In this document: positions 63,470 through 64,000 of the stretch, in pieces
Numbering within the stretch: the stretch's first letter is position 1
Layout: each line of letters starts with the position of its first letter
Source: Candidatus Burkholderia verschuerenii
GTDB taxonomy: Bacteria; Pseudomonadota; Gammaproteobacteria; Burkholderiales; Burkholderiaceae
DNA length: 64,000 nt
Reading direction: 5' to 3'
Assembly: GCF_001189365.1 (NCBI RefSeq)
Contig: NZ_LFJJ01000007.1
Location: forward strand, 1-64,000
Program-made: the position numbers and the translations under genes
Notes under the pieces: generated by a model
What the model was told of the DNA's origin: nothing
Seen by the model: only the letters and a program-made list of their open reading frames with translations
Databases searched by the model: none

Positions 63470-64000
63470 CTACTTGCGTCGCGGCGGCGGCCCGCACATC
63501 GACGTGACCGCGCGCCATTCGGCGGGCGACATCGCATCGTCGCCGGTCGACGAACCCGCGTTCGCCGCTTCGCGTTCCGGCGTCGGCGGATGATCCGACA
63601 GAAAGCGTGGCAATCCGCCGTCGATGCTCCGGCTTTCCATCGAGCGGAAGAAGGCGGCGAGGCCGTCGGAGCGCAATCCGCTGCCCTGCAGATAGGCGAC
63701 GCCGTGCGCATCGGCGGCGCGCTCCACATCGCGCGTGTACGACATGCCGACGAGTTGCCCCGCCATCGACTAGAAATCGCCGACGCCGAGTTGCACCCCG
63801 AACGACGCCGCAATCGCGCCGATGCCGACATGCCGGATGAGCCCGTTCAGCGGATCGCGATTGACGATGTGCCCGGTCTCGTGCGCCATCACGCCGGCGA
63901 GCTGGTTGGCATCGGCCGCACGCGCGATCAGGCCGCGCATCACGATCATGCGCGAATCCGGCAGCGCGAAGGCGTTGACCGGCGGCTTGTCGAGCACGAC
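63470..64000 (-). pseudogene. M48-family metalloprotease, 5' end outside the window, in-frame stop
   Basis: The gene enters from the right on the - strand. MIVMRGLIARAADANQLAGV and HETGHIVNRD contain the zinc-binding HExxH, and ERAADAHGV supplies the third ligand region, as in M48 (HtpX/BepA-like) peptidases. A TAG at 63770-63772 interrupts the frame between VGDF and SMAGQLVGMSYTRDVERA, all in one frame; a TTG (Leu) to TAG change would explain it. The stop lies between the HExxH motif and the third zinc ligand, so the product would be inactive. The C-terminus ends at 63470. Confidence 0.8.

Noticed and set aside
1-64000. Insertion sequences, prophage, integrative elements or attachment sites
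   Set aside because: No transposase, integrase or phage gene is recognisable on either strand, and no long terminal inverted repeats were seen.

Overview
The window reads as a chromosomal segment of a beta-proteobacterium of the Burkholderia sensu lato group (Burkholderia, Caballeronia or Paraburkholderia). It is GC-rich, and codon third positions are strongly G/C. The gene content is typical of that group: a pdxY / glgC / glgA stretch, an mmsA-mmsB operon with a divergent LysR gene, zwf next to a polyphosphate glucokinase, a second IF-1 gene, an XRE-cupin / ALDH7 / amine oxidase block and a PadR plus siderophore-interacting-protein pair. The species assignment is inference. No rRNA, tRNA, CRISPR array or insertion sequence was seen.

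Layout. 1-5.5 kb: end of a repeat-type protein, a lipoprotein, rsuA-like, a decayed alpha/beta hydrolase, and an ECF sigma / anti-sigma locus with a second anti-sigma-like membrane protein. 5.5-9.1 kb: a LysR regulator with two DNA-binding domains, a universal stress protein, and a PadR / siderophore-interacting pair resembling the nickel-responsive YqjI/YqjH pair. 9.3-15.2 kb: the stump of a two-partner-secretion exoprotein joined to a glycosyltransferase, then phosphoketolase and acetate kinase. 15.3-20.8 kb: MFS, HMG-CoA lyase, CoA-transferase, LysR and thioesterase, probably a branched dicarboxylate degradation set. 21.6-25.2 kb: lysine/pipecolate-type oxidation genes and their regulator. 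25.2-28.2 kb: a P450, a ParE-type toxin-antitoxin pair and an IclR regulator. 28.3-34.3 kb: an apparently uncharacterised hydroaromatic-type cluster (TIM-barrel dehydratase-like, NIPSNAP, two ketosteroid-dehydrogenase-like flavoproteins, divergent shikimate dehydrogenase). 34.4-39.1 kb: a lipoprotein, a TPR-glycosyltransferase, DinB, metallo-beta-lactamase and pdxY. 39.6-44.7 kb: glgC, glgA, an SDR and a lipoamide-dehydrogenase-like flavoprotein. 44.8-52.3 kb: a small membrane protein, mmsBA and LysR, a LytM / coiled-coil / bactofilin operon, and corA. 52.9-59.4 kb: infA, HAD phosphatase, glucokinase, zwf, arylamine N-acetyltransferase and an FtsI paralogue. 59.5-64 kb: small envelope proteins, a formate/nitrite-type transporter, a nickel transporter and a truncated M48 protease.

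The dominant signal is gene decay. About a quarter of the recognisable genes carry an inactivating lesion: single-base indels, a GC-dinucleotide contraction, an 8-bp deletion in glgC, three in-frame stops, and two larger losses (hydrolase C-terminus, exoprotein body). Genes expected to be essential or central (infA, zwf, pdxY, the PBP, mmsAB) are intact. The pattern is irregular and not tied to homopolymers. That favours real erosion of a host-restricted lineage over random sequencing error, but reads are needed to settle it.
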